A DNA stretch of 64,000 nucleotides, taken from NCBI GenBank assembly GCA_051000345.1, contig JBPCOJ010000004.1, positions 1 to 64,000 on the forward strand. The letters run 5' to 3'. Shown piece by piece: positions 1 through 7,799 of this stretch (position 1 is its first letter; each line of letters starts with the position of its first letter). The stretch comes from JBHENC01 sp051000345. Lineage in GTDB: Bacteria > Acidobacteriota > Blastocatellia > Pyrinomonadales > Pyrinomonadaceae. The position numbers and the translations under genes are program-made. The notes beneath the pieces were generated by a model. It did not search any database. It was not told the DNA's origin and saw only the letters and a program-made list of their open reading frames with translations.

Positions 1-1062
1 CGCGTCTCGCAGCTTTATACTTTTGAAGGACTCAAGCGCGAAGCGACGGAGAGCGCGCACTTCGGCGACATCGTGGCGCTCGCCGGAATGGAAGGCATCG
101 AAATCGGCGAGACCATCACGAGCGTAGACAATCCGCAAAGGCTTCCCGTCATCGCCGTCGATGAGCCGACGATCTCCATGATCTTCGGCGTCAATAATTC
201 ACCGTTCGCCGGACGCGAAGGCAAGTACGTCACGTCCAGACAAATCGGTGAGCGGCTCGACAAGGAAACACTCGGCAACGTCGCCATCCGCGTCGAGCCG
301 ACTGATTTGCCCGATCAATTCAAAGTATCCGGGCGCGGCGAACTGCAACTCGCAATTTTGATCGAGATGATGCGGCGCGACAATTATGAATTGCAGGTGT
401 CGAAGCCGGAAGTTATCACGCAAAAAGTTGACGGCAAATTGCTGGAGCCTATCGAGCAAGTCGTCGTCGATTGTCCTGATGAATTTATCGGCGTCGTGAC
501 GGAAGCGATGGGGCGTCGCAAAGGCCAGATGATGAAGATGGTCAATCACGGCACGGGGCGTGTGCGGCTAGAGTTTGAAGCGCCGTCGCGCGGGATGATC
601 GGCTTTCGCGGAGAGTTTCTGACGGAGACGAAGGGAACGGGCTTGCTCAACACTTTGTTTCTGCGCTTCGACGAATGGCAGGGTGAGATGCGCGGGCGCG
701 CGACAGGCTCGCTTGTTTCAGACCGCACGGGCGACACGACGACTTACGCGCTCTTTAATTTGCAAGAACGCGGCACGCTCTTCGTTCGTCCCGGCGTGCG
801 GGTTTACGAAGGCATGGTGATCGGCGAGAACGCTCGCGCCGTCGATTTGGATGTTAATGCGATCAAGGAAAAAAAGTTGACGAACATGCGCGCCGCTTCC
901 GCAGACGACGCGATGCGCCTCGTTCCCGTCAAGGAACTATCGCTCGAACAAGCGCTCGAATTTATCGCCGATGATGAACTCGTCGAAGTCACTCCGCAAT
1001 CAATCCGCCTACGCAAACGCGTCCTGCGCGCCAACGAACGCCCGAAGCGCAAGGAAGCGTAA
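1..1062 (+). CDS. typA: TypA/BipA ribosome-associated GTPase, 3' part
   Basis: The frame is open from base 1, so the GTPase domain lies upstream of the window. The 353 visible residues begin in the EF-Tu-like domain II (YTFEGLKREATESAHFGDIV). They then cover the EF-G-like domain with GRGELQLAILIEMMRRDNYE and end with the TypA-specific C-terminal domain (KRVLRANERPKRKEA). TypA is a translational GTPase that binds the 70S ribosome and is needed for growth under stress or cold in many bacteria; this role is family knowledge. The length and order of the visible domains fit the last 350 or so residues of a roughly 610-residue TypA. The next plus-strand gene starts more than 300 bp downstream, so it is probably last in its transcript. 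Confidence 0.95.
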   Translation, partial: RVSQLYTFEGLKREATESAHFGDIVALAGMEGIEIGETITSVDNPQRLPVIAVDEPTISMIFGVNNSPFAGREGKYVTSRQIGERLDKETLGNVAIRVEPTDLPDQFKVSGRGELQLAILIEMMRRDNYELQVSKPEVITQKVDGKLLEPIEQVVVDCPDEFIGVVTEAMGRRKGQMMKMVNHGTGRVRLEFEAPSRGMIGFRGEFLTETKGTGLLNTLFLRFDEWQGEMRGRATGSLVSDRTGDTTTYALFNLQERGTLFVRPGVRVYEGMVIGENARAVDLDVNAIKEKKLTNMRAASADDAMRLVPVKELSLEQALEFIADDELVEVTPQSIRLRKRVLRANERPKRKEA

Positions 1063-1073
1063 AACAACAGTAT

Positions 1074-1196
1074 TCAGGAGTCAGAAGTCAGGAGACAGAA
1101 TCAAAGGCGGGAAGTAATAGCGCAATCAACATGAAGCGAACGTAATTGCCGATGCTTCTTCATTCTGACTTTTGTCTACTGTCCACTGACTTCTGC
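1074..1196. repeat. Heptanucleotide tandem repeats in inverted orientation
   Basis: Bases 1074-1101 are four heptamers in register: TCAGGAG, TCAGAAG, TCAGGAG, ACAGAAT. Bases 1162-1196 read on the minus strand give five related heptamers: CAGAAGT, CAGTGGA, CAGTAGA, CAAAAGT, CAGAATG. The two arrays share the CAGAAGT theme and face each other around a short spacer. This resembles the short tandemly repeated repetitive sequences known from cyanobacteria. The second array also encodes the last dozen residues of the small minus-strand gene at 1160-1342. Function is unknown. Confidence 0.6.
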
Positions 1197-1342
1197 GTTT
1201 CCTCTTCTTCCACTTCCTTCGCCGGATCGTAAATTTCATAATTTGTCGCGTCGTCGTAGTAGTAGCTGCGCCTTGATTTTTTATCATCGGCGACGGGCGG
1301 CGCATCCGTGTGTTCTGTTGTATCATCCGTTTGTTCGCTCAT
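1160..1342 (-). CDS. Small acidic hypothetical protein, 60 aa
   Basis: The ATG at 1342 is preceded by AAGGAG eight bases upstream, a strong ribosome binding site that fixes this start inside a longer open frame. The protein has no signal peptide or membrane segment. It has an acidic Thr/Asp-rich N-terminus, a central Tyr-rich stretch RRSYYYDDATNYEIYDPAKE, a run of Glu and a hydrophilic tail. It is divergent from the S9 peptidase gene. I do not recognise the family. The last residues, about ETQKSVDSRQKSE, are encoded by a heptanucleotide repeat array, so the original C-terminus may have been extended or replaced by the repeat. Confidence 0.6.
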   Translation of the reverse strand: MSEQTDDTTEHTDAPPVADDKKSRRSYYYDDATNYEIYDPAKEVEEEETQKSVDSRQKSE

Positions 1343-1402
1343 GTGTCGTCTCCTTCGATTGAAGTTCACGAACGAAAATCTATCACACAAACCGGAAAAT
1401 TT

Positions 1403-3844
1403 ATGTCGATGCACAGAAACAAAAAAGCGCAGTTGGCCTTTGCGCTGATCGTCGCCGTCGCTTGCCGATTCACGCCCGTAGCGGCGCAGGGTACTTCCAA
1501 CGGCAATGCCGCCGCCGCACAGCTTACGGTGCGCGAGATTATGGCGGAACCCTCGCTCGCGGGGATGCGTCCCGAAGGCGAAAGGATTTCGCCGGACGGC
1601 ACGCTCGCGGCCTTTTTGTGGAGCGCGCAGGGACGCGAACCGCGCGATCTCTACGTTGTGCAAACGAGCGGCGAAGATAAGCCGAAACTTCTGGCGCGCG
1701 CCGTCGATAAGCCGCAGGATTCGCGCCCAAACGCAACGACCACAAACACCGCCGCCACACGCGATGAAGCGCGCACGGACAGCCGCAGGGAAGAACGCGC
1801 CATGCAGCGCGATGCGGCACAAGGTTCGCGCGAGCAGAGCTTCAGCGGATTAGAGTGGTCGCCGGATGCGAAGCGTTTGTTATTTTCCAGAGGCGGCGAT
1901 CTTTACATCATAGGCGTTCGTGACGCCGCGCCTGCGCCGCGACGTTTGACGCGCACGGCGACGCCGGAATTAGGCGCGCGCTGGCTCTCTGACAATCACC
2001 GCATTCTTTATCAATCGTCCGGGAATCTTTTTGTGCTCGATGTCGATCAAGCCTCGCTTGTGCAATTAACGCGCGAAGGAAGCGGCGGCAGCGGCGCGCA
2101 ACAGAATGGAGGACAGCAGACAGCGACAGCAGCAGCGGGCGCGTTGTCAATCACGGGCGCGCAGGTTTCAGATGACGGCAAACGCGTTGCCTACATCGTC
2201 TCCGATTCTTCAAAGCAGCGTGCGCTGTTCGTGCCGGATTACACGGGCGAATTTGTGGCGGCTCCGACGGTGCGTCGTGGTTGGACGGAACAACGCGTGC
2301 AAGTCGTTTCGAGCGACGGCGCACAGGAACGCCCGACGCTCGTTAAGCTGCCGAACGCGGAAGGCGTTTCCTATCTTCGCGGCGTTCGCTGGACGCAGGA
2401 CAACACCGCGCTCGTCATTGACCGCATTGACCGCGATACGAAACGCCGCCAGATTTTTCTCGCCGTCGTCGGCGCTCGCGGCGACGCGCTTGCCAATGAA
2501 ACGACTGCCACGCTCGTCGATGAAGAAACGGATGCGAAGTGGATTGCGCCGCTCTCGCGCATCGTCGAGCCTTCGCCGAAAAACAATCAACTTCTCTTTG
2601 CTTCGGAGCGCGACGGGTTTAATCATTTGTATCTTGCGCCGCTCAATCGAAACAGCGCGGGCGGCGCATCGGCACAAAGCAACGCGGCTTCCGGCGTGTC
2701 GAACGCATCAAGTGTGCGGCAACTGACGCGCGGCAATTGGGAAGTGAATTGGGCGAGTTGGCTGCCGGACGGCGAGCGCGTCGTGTATTCGTCAACCGAA
2801 GTTTCAACCGCCGAACGCCATTTATATATACTCGATGTGCGCACGAACGAAACAAAACGATTGCCGACTGCCGCTGGCATGAACACAGACCCGCAGCTTG
2901 CGAAAAACGGCGCGGCGTTGCTTTATCAACATTCGGAATACAACCTGCCGAACGATCTGTATGCGCTGCGCGTCGATGCAGTGTCACCGCAATCCGTTAA
3001 GCCGAAACAATTGACGGACACTGTGTCCGCGCGCTTCAGGCAAATCAATTGGACGCGCCCGCAGTTTTTCGAGTACGCAGCCAAAGACGGTAAGCGCGTG
3101 AAGGCGCGCGTTTACACTCCGCCGGATTTTGACAACACGAAAAAATATCCGGCGATTGTCTTTGTGCATGGCGCGGGTTATTTGCAGAACGTCGTCAACG
3201 GCTGGAACAATTATTACCGCGAGGCGATGTTCAATCACATACTCGCCGCGCGCGGCTACGTCGTGCTCGATCTCGATTACAGAGGCTCGCTCGGTTACGG
3301 GCGCGAGTGGCGCACGGACGTATACGATTTCCTCGGCGGACTTGATTTGCAAGACGAACTCGACGGCATTGATTACATCGTCAAAAATTACGCGGTTGAC
3401 TCGGCGCGCGTCGGCATGTACGGCGGCTCATACGGTGGCTTCATGGCGGAGATGGCGGCGATGCGCGCGCCCGAACACATCGCGTGCGCAGCGGCTTTGC
3501 GTCCCGTCGCCGATTGGAAAAATTATTATGCTTCGTCGCCCATCTACACAGCCGAACGGCTCGGCTTCCCGGATAAAAACACGGAAGCCTATCGCCGCAG
3601 TTCACCGATTACTTACGCAGACAAATTGCAGCGCCCGCTCCTGATCCTGCACGGCGTGGTGGATGACAACGTGTTTTTCCAAGACAGCGTGCAACTCGTC
3701 GAGAAGCTAATCGAATTAGGGAAAACGGATTACTTCGACGTGATGTTTTACCCGAAAGAAAGCCACAGCTTCACCAAGCCCGAAAGCTGGACGGACGAGT
3801 ACGAACGCATACTCAAATTCTTCGACGCGCATCTGCGAAGCTGA
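1403..3844 (+). CDS. Secreted S9 family (prolyl oligopeptidase-type) peptidase
   Basis: The start at 1403 puts a typical signal peptide first (MSMHRNKKAQLAFALIVAVA, cleaved near VAAQG); the longer frame from 1310 would bury it. The product is 813 residues. About residues 30-560 form the TolB/WD40-like beta-propeller that gates access in this family. The C-terminal alpha/beta-hydrolase domain carries the catalytic triad: Ser676 in GGSYGGFM, Asp754 in VVDDN and His788 in ESHSF. S9 enzymes cleave short peptides, often after Pro, so an exported peptide-scavenging role is likely. The DPP4/acylaminoacyl-peptidase subgroup cannot be fixed from sequence alone. A gene cassette has inserted 14 bp after its stop codon. 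Confidence 0.92.
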   Translation: MSMHRNKKAQLAFALIVAVACRFTPVAAQGTSNGNAAAAQLTVREIMAEPSLAGMRPEGERISPDGTLAAFLWSAQGREPRDLYVVQTSGEDKPKLLARAVDKPQDSRPNATTTNTAATRDEARTDSRREERAMQRDAAQGSREQSFSGLEWSPDAKRLLFSRGGDLYIIGVRDAAPAPRRLTRTATPELGARWLSDNHRILYQSSGNLFVLDVDQASLVQLTREGSGGSGAQQNGGQQTATAAAGALSITGAQVSDDGKRVAYIVSDSSKQRALFVPDYTGEFVAAPTVRRGWTEQRVQVVSSDGAQERPTLVKLPNAEGVSYLRGVRWTQDNTALVIDRIDRDTKRRQIFLAVVGARGDALANETTATLVDEETDAKWIAPLSRIVEPSPKNNQLLFASERDGFNHLYLAPLNRNSAGGASAQSNAASGVSNASSVRQLTRGNWEVNWASWLPDGERVVYSSTEVSTAERHLYILDVRTNETKRLPTAAGMNTDPQLAKNGAALLYQHSEYNLPNDLYALRVDAVSPQSVKPKQLTDTVSARFRQINWTRPQFFEYAAKDGKRVKARVYTPPDFDNTKKYPAIVFVHGAGYLQNVVNGWNNYYREAMFNHILAARGYVVLDLDYRGSLGYGREWRTDVYDFLGGLDLQDELDGIDYIVKNYAVDSARVGMYGGSYGGFMAEMAAMRAPEHIACAAALRPVADWKNYYASSPIYTAERLGFPDKNTEAYRRSSPITYADKLQRPLLILHGVVDDNVFFQDSVQLVEKLIELGKTDYFDVMFYPKESHSFTKPESWTDEYERILKFFDAHLRS

Positions 3845-3873
3845 CCTGTATATCAGAGTTGGACGGCTACCTC

Positions 3874-3903
3874 TTGCTGGCACAAGGTTATACATTTTAA
3901 TAT
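3874..3903 (+). promoter_or_regulatory. Possible cassette-borne promoter of the PaiB-like gene
   Basis: TTGCTG at 3874-3879 and TAATAT at 3898-3903 are 18 bp apart inside the cassette. Transcription would begin at about 3910, which is the ATG itself, so the message may be leaderless; no Shine-Dalgarno sequence is visible. Read-through from the S9 gene 66 bp upstream is an alternative. Confidence 0.35.
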
Positions 3904-3909
3904 CGTCTC

Positions 3910-4530
3910 ATGTACATAAGACACAACCATCAGCCTAAAGACATAGCGCACGCTCACGATCTGATTCGCCGTAATATGTTCGCTACCCTTATCGGCGTAT
4001 CGCCGGATGGTCTGATTGCTTCCCACCTACCGTTCATGTTCGACCCTGAGCGCGGCGAGCATGGCACGCTTATTTCGCACATGGCGCGTGCTAACCCTCA
4101 CGCTGCCCTGCTCGGCGTCGGACAGGAAATGTTTGTTATCTTCATGGGCGCGCATGGCTATATGTCACCGTCTTGGTATCCAGAGCGTGGGAGCGCGCCA
4201 GCGTGGAACTATGCTGCCGTTCACTGCTACGGCAAACCCGTAGTTCAATCAGCAATTGACTCGGAACGAAACATAAACGACCTCGTTAGGCTCATGGAAG
4301 AAGGGCGTCCTAATCAGTGGACAGTGAACGATCTTGGTGAAGGCGGTGTGGCGGAAGCATTGCCAAGAATAGTTTGCTTTGAGATTGAAGTGAATCGCAT
4401 GGAAGCCAAGTTCAAGATGGCGCAGGGCGAACATCCTGCTAACTTAAGTGCAGCTATAGCCGAACTCGAAAGTGAAGGTCGAATTGAACTTGCGGAGTAT
4501 ATGCGAGAGTACAATAATATGCCGAAATAA
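3910..4530 (+). CDS. PaiB-like FMN-binding split-barrel protein
   Basis: The 206-residue product matches the PaiB family along its whole length: N-terminal MYIRHNHQPKD, the ATLIGVSPDGLIASHLPFMF strand region, HMARANPHAALL, and the FMGAHGYMSPSWYP motif. In Bacillus subtilis PaiB is a negative regulator of sporulation and protease genes; many homologs are simply flavin-binding proteins of unknown role. The gene lies inside gene cassette 1, with its stop 20 bp before the attC R'' core. Its base composition is lower in GC than the S9 peptidase upstream. No PaiA acetyltransferase gene is adjacent, unlike the classical paiAB pair. Regulatory function here is unproven. Confidence 0.85.
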   Translation: MYIRHNHQPKDIAHAHDLIRRNMFATLIGVSPDGLIASHLPFMFDPERGEHGTLISHMARANPHAALLGVGQEMFVIFMGAHGYMSPSWYPERGSAPAWNYAAVHCYGKPVVQSAIDSERNINDLVRLMEEGRPNQWTVNDLGEGGVAEALPRIVCFEIEVNRMEAKFKMAQGEHPANLSAAIAELESEGRIELAEYMREYNNMPK

Positions 4531-4550
4531 AGTATGCTCTATTATCTGCC

Positions 4551-4607
4551 GTCCAACAAGCCCTTGCAGCCGACTGCTAGATTGCGTGGCTTTCACTAAT
4601 GTTCCGC
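4551..4607 (+). other. attC recombination site of cassette 1
   Basis: R'' GTCCAAC (4551-4557) is followed by a spacer, then AGCCGACTGC, a short loop, GCGTGGCT, a 9-base spacer and R' GTTCCGC (4601-4607). AGCC-AC-GC pairs with GC-GT-GGCT, leaving unpaired G and T bases on one side, like the extrahelical bases that IntI reads in attC. Length is 57 bp, in the range of short attC sites. Confidence 0.7.
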
Positions 4608-4620
4608 ACGTTCAGGCTAA

Positions 4621-5280
4621 TTGCTTTTTGCTCGCGGCAAAGGAAATCAAGCGCTGTCTTTTCAATTACCAAAATTGTATCCGATCACGGACATGCGGCT
4701 CTCCGGGCTATCACACGCGGAGCAGATTGTGCGTCTTAGCGCGGGCGGCGCGACGCTCGTTCAATTGCGGGAAAAGCATTTGGACGCGCGGGAGTTTTAT
4801 GTGCAAGCTAAAGCCGCGCTCGATGCGGCGCGTGAGTGCGGCGTGCGTTTAATCATCAATGACCGTGTGGACATTGCGCTCGCGCTTCAAGCCGACGGCG
4901 TACACTTGGGACAGGATGATTTGCCGCCCGAAGCCGCGCGCCGCATTCTGGGAGAAACGGCGATCATAGGTTTTTCCACGCACAATCTGGATCAAGCGCG
5001 CGAAGCCGCCACGCTGCCCGTCGATTACATTGCCATCGGCCCCATTTTCGAGACCTCATCGAAGGAAAATCCAGACCCAAAACTTGGCACTGATGCCTTG
5101 AAAACGGTGCGCGCAATAGTCGGCAGGAAGCCGCTTGTTGCCATCGGCGGCATCAGCGCGGAAACGGCGCAAGCAACGCTCGATGCAGGCGCGGATTCCA
5201 TCGCAGTCATTAGCTTGCTGCTCGCTGAACCGAAAAAAATCGCCGAAAGAACACGCGAACTCTTCGACAAGCTCAAGTAA
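4621..5280 (+). CDS. thiE: Thiamine-phosphate synthase
   Basis: ThiE condenses HMP pyrophosphate with the thiazole phosphate to make thiamine monophosphate. The TIM-barrel motifs are present: LYPITD near residue 20, GGATLVQLREKHLDAREFY, LIINDRVDIALALQADGVHLGQDDLP, IGFSTHNLDQ, YIAIGPIFET and the phosphate-binding VAIGGISAETAQ. The length of about 200 residues after LPKLYPITD is normal. The start is uncertain: TTG at 4621 is the only good codon before the conserved N-terminus, and it lies just past the right end of cassette 1, so the original leader may have been altered by the insertion. No other thi genes are adjacent. Confidence 0.93.
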   Translation: MLFARGKGNQALSFQLPKLYPITDMRLSGLSHAEQIVRLSAGGATLVQLREKHLDAREFYVQAKAALDAARECGVRLIINDRVDIALALQADGVHLGQDDLPPEAARRILGETAIIGFSTHNLDQAREAATLPVDYIAIGPIFETSSKENPDPKLGTDALKTVRAIVGRKPLVAIGGISAETAQATLDAGADSIAVISLLLAEPKKIAERTRELFDKLK

Positions 5281-5353
5281 ACATGTCTTAATAATTCGAT
5301 AAACAAATTTTGCTTGCGTTTGTTTTGGTTTTACGCGACAATCAACTCGTCTT

Positions 5354-5388
5354 GCCGCAGCAGGGCAATTGCCCGTCCTGCTTGCGGC
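5354..5388 (+). terminator. Hairpin downstream of thiE
   Basis: GCCGCA...TGCGGC and GCAGG...CCTGC arms enclose the palindrome GCAATTGC, giving a long imperfect stem. It is not followed by a clear U tract, so it may be a weak terminator or a leader structure for the downstream PilT-like gene. Confidence 0.4.
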
Positions 5389-5480
5389 TCGATTCTTCAA
5401 TCCGAGTCTTTTTATAAAACCCGCCCTGTCCGTATGTCGCGGCCTTTTAACTCCCCGTTTGTGGTTGCGAAAGAAATGGA

Positions 5481-6683
5481 GTGTCCTTCAAAGTGAGCTT
5501 CTTCGATCTGCCGCCCGTCATCGAGCGCATGTTGCTCGTCTCCGACAAAATCTCCGATCTGAATTTCAGCGTCGGCCAGCAACCGCAAGTCGAGATAAAC
5601 GGCAAGCTGACGCCCGTGCAGCCGCTCGGACTTCAGCGCCTGACGCCGTATCAAACCGAACTCATTGCGATGAGCCTGATGCACGGCAACCCGGATGCCG
5701 CCGAAAGGCTCGTGCAATCAGGCACGGCAGATTTGAGTTACAGCCTGCCCTCGCGCACGCGCTTTCGCGTCAACATCTTTTTGCAGCGCGGCACTTACTC
5801 GATTGTAATGCGCGTGATTCCGACGGATGTGCCGAGCATTAAATCACTTTCCTTGCCGCCGCAGCTTGCCGACATCGCCGAACTGCGCAACGGAATCGTT
5901 CTTTTGACGGGGCCGACCGGATCGGGCAAAAGCTCCACGCTCGCCGCCATCATCGACACTATCAACGAAACGAAGCAGTATCACGTCGTCACCATCGAAG
6001 ACCCTATCGAGTTTTTGCACGCGCATAAAAGTTCTACCATCAACCAGCGCGAAGTCGGCTCCGACACGAAGGACTTTCCGTCCGCACTGCGTGCTGCCTT
6101 GCGACAAGCGCCGAAGGTTATTTTAATCGGCGAAATGCGCGATCAAGAAACAACGGAAATCGCGCTCGAAGCTGCCGAGACAGGCCACCTAGTGCTATCG
6201 ACCTTGCACACGATTGATGCCTCTAAAACAGTTGACCGCATCATCGGTTTGTATCCGAAGAACGAGGAGCACGTAATCCGCACGCGGCTTGCGCAAACCT
6301 TTCGCTACATCGTTTCGCAGCGTCTTATTCCGCGCGCAGACGGACGCGGGCGCATCGCTGCCGTCGAGATTTTGAGGTCGAGTCCGCGCACCCGCGAGTA
6401 TATCGAAGCGGGCGAGGCCGAAGGCAAGTCCTTGCTGGATGCGATGCGCGACGGCAAACTAGATGGAATGCAGAATTTCGACAACGTCATCAAAGACATG
6501 ATTGACCGTAAGATAATAACGATGGAAGACGGCTTGAGCTTTGCGACTAATCAAAACAACTTGATGCTCGCGCTCAAAGGCCTAGACGCTTCCGGCGATT
6601 TCATAAGTGACGGAGGAGGAGCAGCGCCACCCACCGCCAAAGCGTCCGCCGGTTTCGGCTCTATGTTGAGCATGATCGAATAA
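5481..6683 (+). CDS. PilT/PilU-type twitching motility ATPase
   Basis: This 400-residue protein is a secretion-superfamily hexameric ATPase that drives type IV pilus retraction. Walker A GPTGSGKS is at residues 144-151. It is followed by the Asp box VTIEDPIEFLH, Walker B VILIGEMRDQET and the His box GHLVLSTLHT. The N-terminal PAS-like region (KISDLNFSVGQQPQVEING) is typical. The C-terminal end is Gly/Ala-rich and short. Two GTG codons could start it: 5481, or 5493, which has GGAG 11 bases upstream. In canonical PilT the Walker B region reads AIRDLET rather than GEMRDQET, so PilU or a Blastocatellia-type PilT is possible. A zinc-ribbon protein follows 150 bp downstream. Confidence 0.9.
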   Translation: MSFKVSFFDLPPVIERMLLVSDKISDLNFSVGQQPQVEINGKLTPVQPLGLQRLTPYQTELIAMSLMHGNPDAAERLVQSGTADLSYSLPSRTRFRVNIFLQRGTYSIVMRVIPTDVPSIKSLSLPPQLADIAELRNGIVLLTGPTGSGKSSTLAAIIDTINETKQYHVVTIEDPIEFLHAHKSSTINQREVGSDTKDFPSALRAALRQAPKVILIGEMRDQETTEIALEAAETGHLVLSTLHTIDASKTVDRIIGLYPKNEEHVIRTRLAQTFRYIVSQRLIPRADGRGRIAAVEILRSSPRTREYIEAGEAEGKSLLDAMRDGKLDGMQNFDNVIKDMIDRKIITMEDGLSFATNQNNLMLALKGLDASGDFISDGGGAAPPTAKASAGFGSMLSMIE

Positions 6684-6834
6684 CTCCCGTAACAAAATAA
6701 ACGCTTGTGCCATGAACGATGAATGGCTCGTTAAGAAAGGCTCACGGCTTATCGTTTTCTCGTTCGGCGCGCATCGTTTCTCGTTTGCTTAATTATCACT
6801 CCTATCTTTTTTACACCTTACCGGATTCACGCTT

Positions 6835-7698
6835 ATGCTCTTAATTTGTTCTTCCTGCGCGACGCGCTTGCAGCTCGATGACGCGAAAATCCCCGCGCAT
6901 TCGTTTACCATCAAATGCCCGAAATGCCAGACGCCCATCATCTCGCACGCGCCCGCCGCCGCCGCGACAAAAGCGACACAGACGATGCCTGACTCGCTTG
7001 CTCCGGCAGCCGCTTCGACGAGCGACAGCGGCGGCAGCAGCAGCGTCGCGCAAGACGTTTCCGCCGCGCCGCATTTTGAGAGGCCGAAGCCAGCACCTAT
7101 TTTTGAACAGGAAGAAGACATGAATAACCACGCATCACAAAGCGACAATGAAGACGCTGCGGCCGCACCGTCCGAGATGAGCGAATTGACGCGCGTGCTG
7201 ACGACTTTGCTGCAACGCGGTGCCGCACAGCCGACAGACAAACAGCGCAACGCTTCGCGTCTTACATGGGAGCGCCGCCGCGCGCTCGTCTGTGTTGCCG
7301 AAGGCGTACAGCGCGAAGCAGTGGCGCGCGCGCTTGCGCAAAATGATTACCAGACATTCGTTGCCGAAGAGGTCACGCAGGCGCTCGAAAGAATGCGCGA
7401 GGAACGCATGGATGTGGTCGTGCTCGACAAGGACTTCGATCCGTTGGAGCAGGGCGCGGCCTTCGTCACGCGTGAAGTAAATACCTTGCGCCCGGTAGAA
7501 CGAAGACGGCTTTTCTTCGTCAGCTTCAACTCCTCTGCACGCACGGGCGACACGCACGCAGCCTTTATCAACAATGTCAATCTGGTCGTCAATCCGGCGG
7601 ACATCGAAAATCTTCCGCGCGCGCTCGAACGCGCCGTCCGCGATTACAACGATCTTTACAGCGACTTCAACAACGCGCTCAACGTCGCCGCGCTGTAA
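6835..7698 (+). CDS. MJ0042-type zinc-ribbon protein with receiver-like C-terminus
   Basis: Cys5, Cys8, Cys28 and Cys31 (CSSC...CPKC) form an MJ0042/zinc-ribbon domain at the N-terminus. A low-complexity Ala/Ser/Pro linker runs to about residue 110. Residues about 120-287 look like a response-regulator receiver fold: ALVCVAEGVQREAVARALAQ, then MDVVVLDKDFDPLEQG with an Asp where the phosphoacceptor should be, and a last helix ALERAVRDYNDLY. Whether it is phosphorylated cannot be said; the Lys and Thr/Ser positions are not convincing. Its place after the PilT-like gene and before a convergent terminator suggests an accessory role in pilus control, which is inference. Confidence 0.7.
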   Translation: MLLICSSCATRLQLDDAKIPAHSFTIKCPKCQTPIISHAPAAAATKATQTMPDSLAPAAASTSDSGGSSSVAQDVSAAPHFERPKPAPIFEQEEDMNNHASQSDNEDAAAAPSEMSELTRVLTTLLQRGAAQPTDKQRNASRLTWERRRALVCVAEGVQREAVARALAQNDYQTFVAEEVTQALERMREERMDVVVLDKDFDPLEQGAAFVTREVNTLRPVERRRLFFVSFNSSARTGDTHAAFINNVNLVVNPADIENLPRALERAVRDYNDLYSDFNNALNVAAL

Positions 7699-7726
7699 GC
7701 GAGTCAGCTTATTTTGGACGAATGAA

Positions 7727-7762
7727 AAAGGGAGACCGAAGATATATCTTCGGTCTCCCTTT
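7727..7762. terminator. Bidirectional terminator, perfect 18-bp palindrome
   Basis: Bases 7727-7744 and 7745-7762 are exact reverse complements (AAAGGGAGACCGAAGATA arm), flanked by A and T runs. The hairpin lies between two convergent genes ending at 7698 (+) and 7800 (-) and can stop transcription from both sides. Confidence 0.85.
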
Positions 7763-7799
7763 TATCTTTTGCGATGCGAAGGTTAGAGCTTCCACTGTG

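Larger units (their letters stand above)
3859..4601 (+). mobile_element. Integron-type gene cassette 1 (PaiB-like gene plus attC)
   Basis: The left boundary is G|TTGGAC (G at 3858). The right boundary is the G of the attC R' core at 4601. The cassette's first six bases, joined to the terminal G as in the circular form, give GTTGGAC, the exact reverse complement of the R'' core GTCCAAC at 4551-4557. That is the defining geometry of an IntI-mobilised cassette. The cassette is 743 bp, holds one gene in the same direction as attC, and sits between the S9 peptidase gene and thiE. Removing it would join TATCAGAG directly to TTCCGCACG. No integron integrase is present in the window. Confidence 0.75.

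Noticed and set aside
1160..1822. 220-residue minus-strand frame over the start of the S9 gene
   Set aside because: Only the last 60 residues follow a ribosome binding site; the rest is antisense to a clear coding region.
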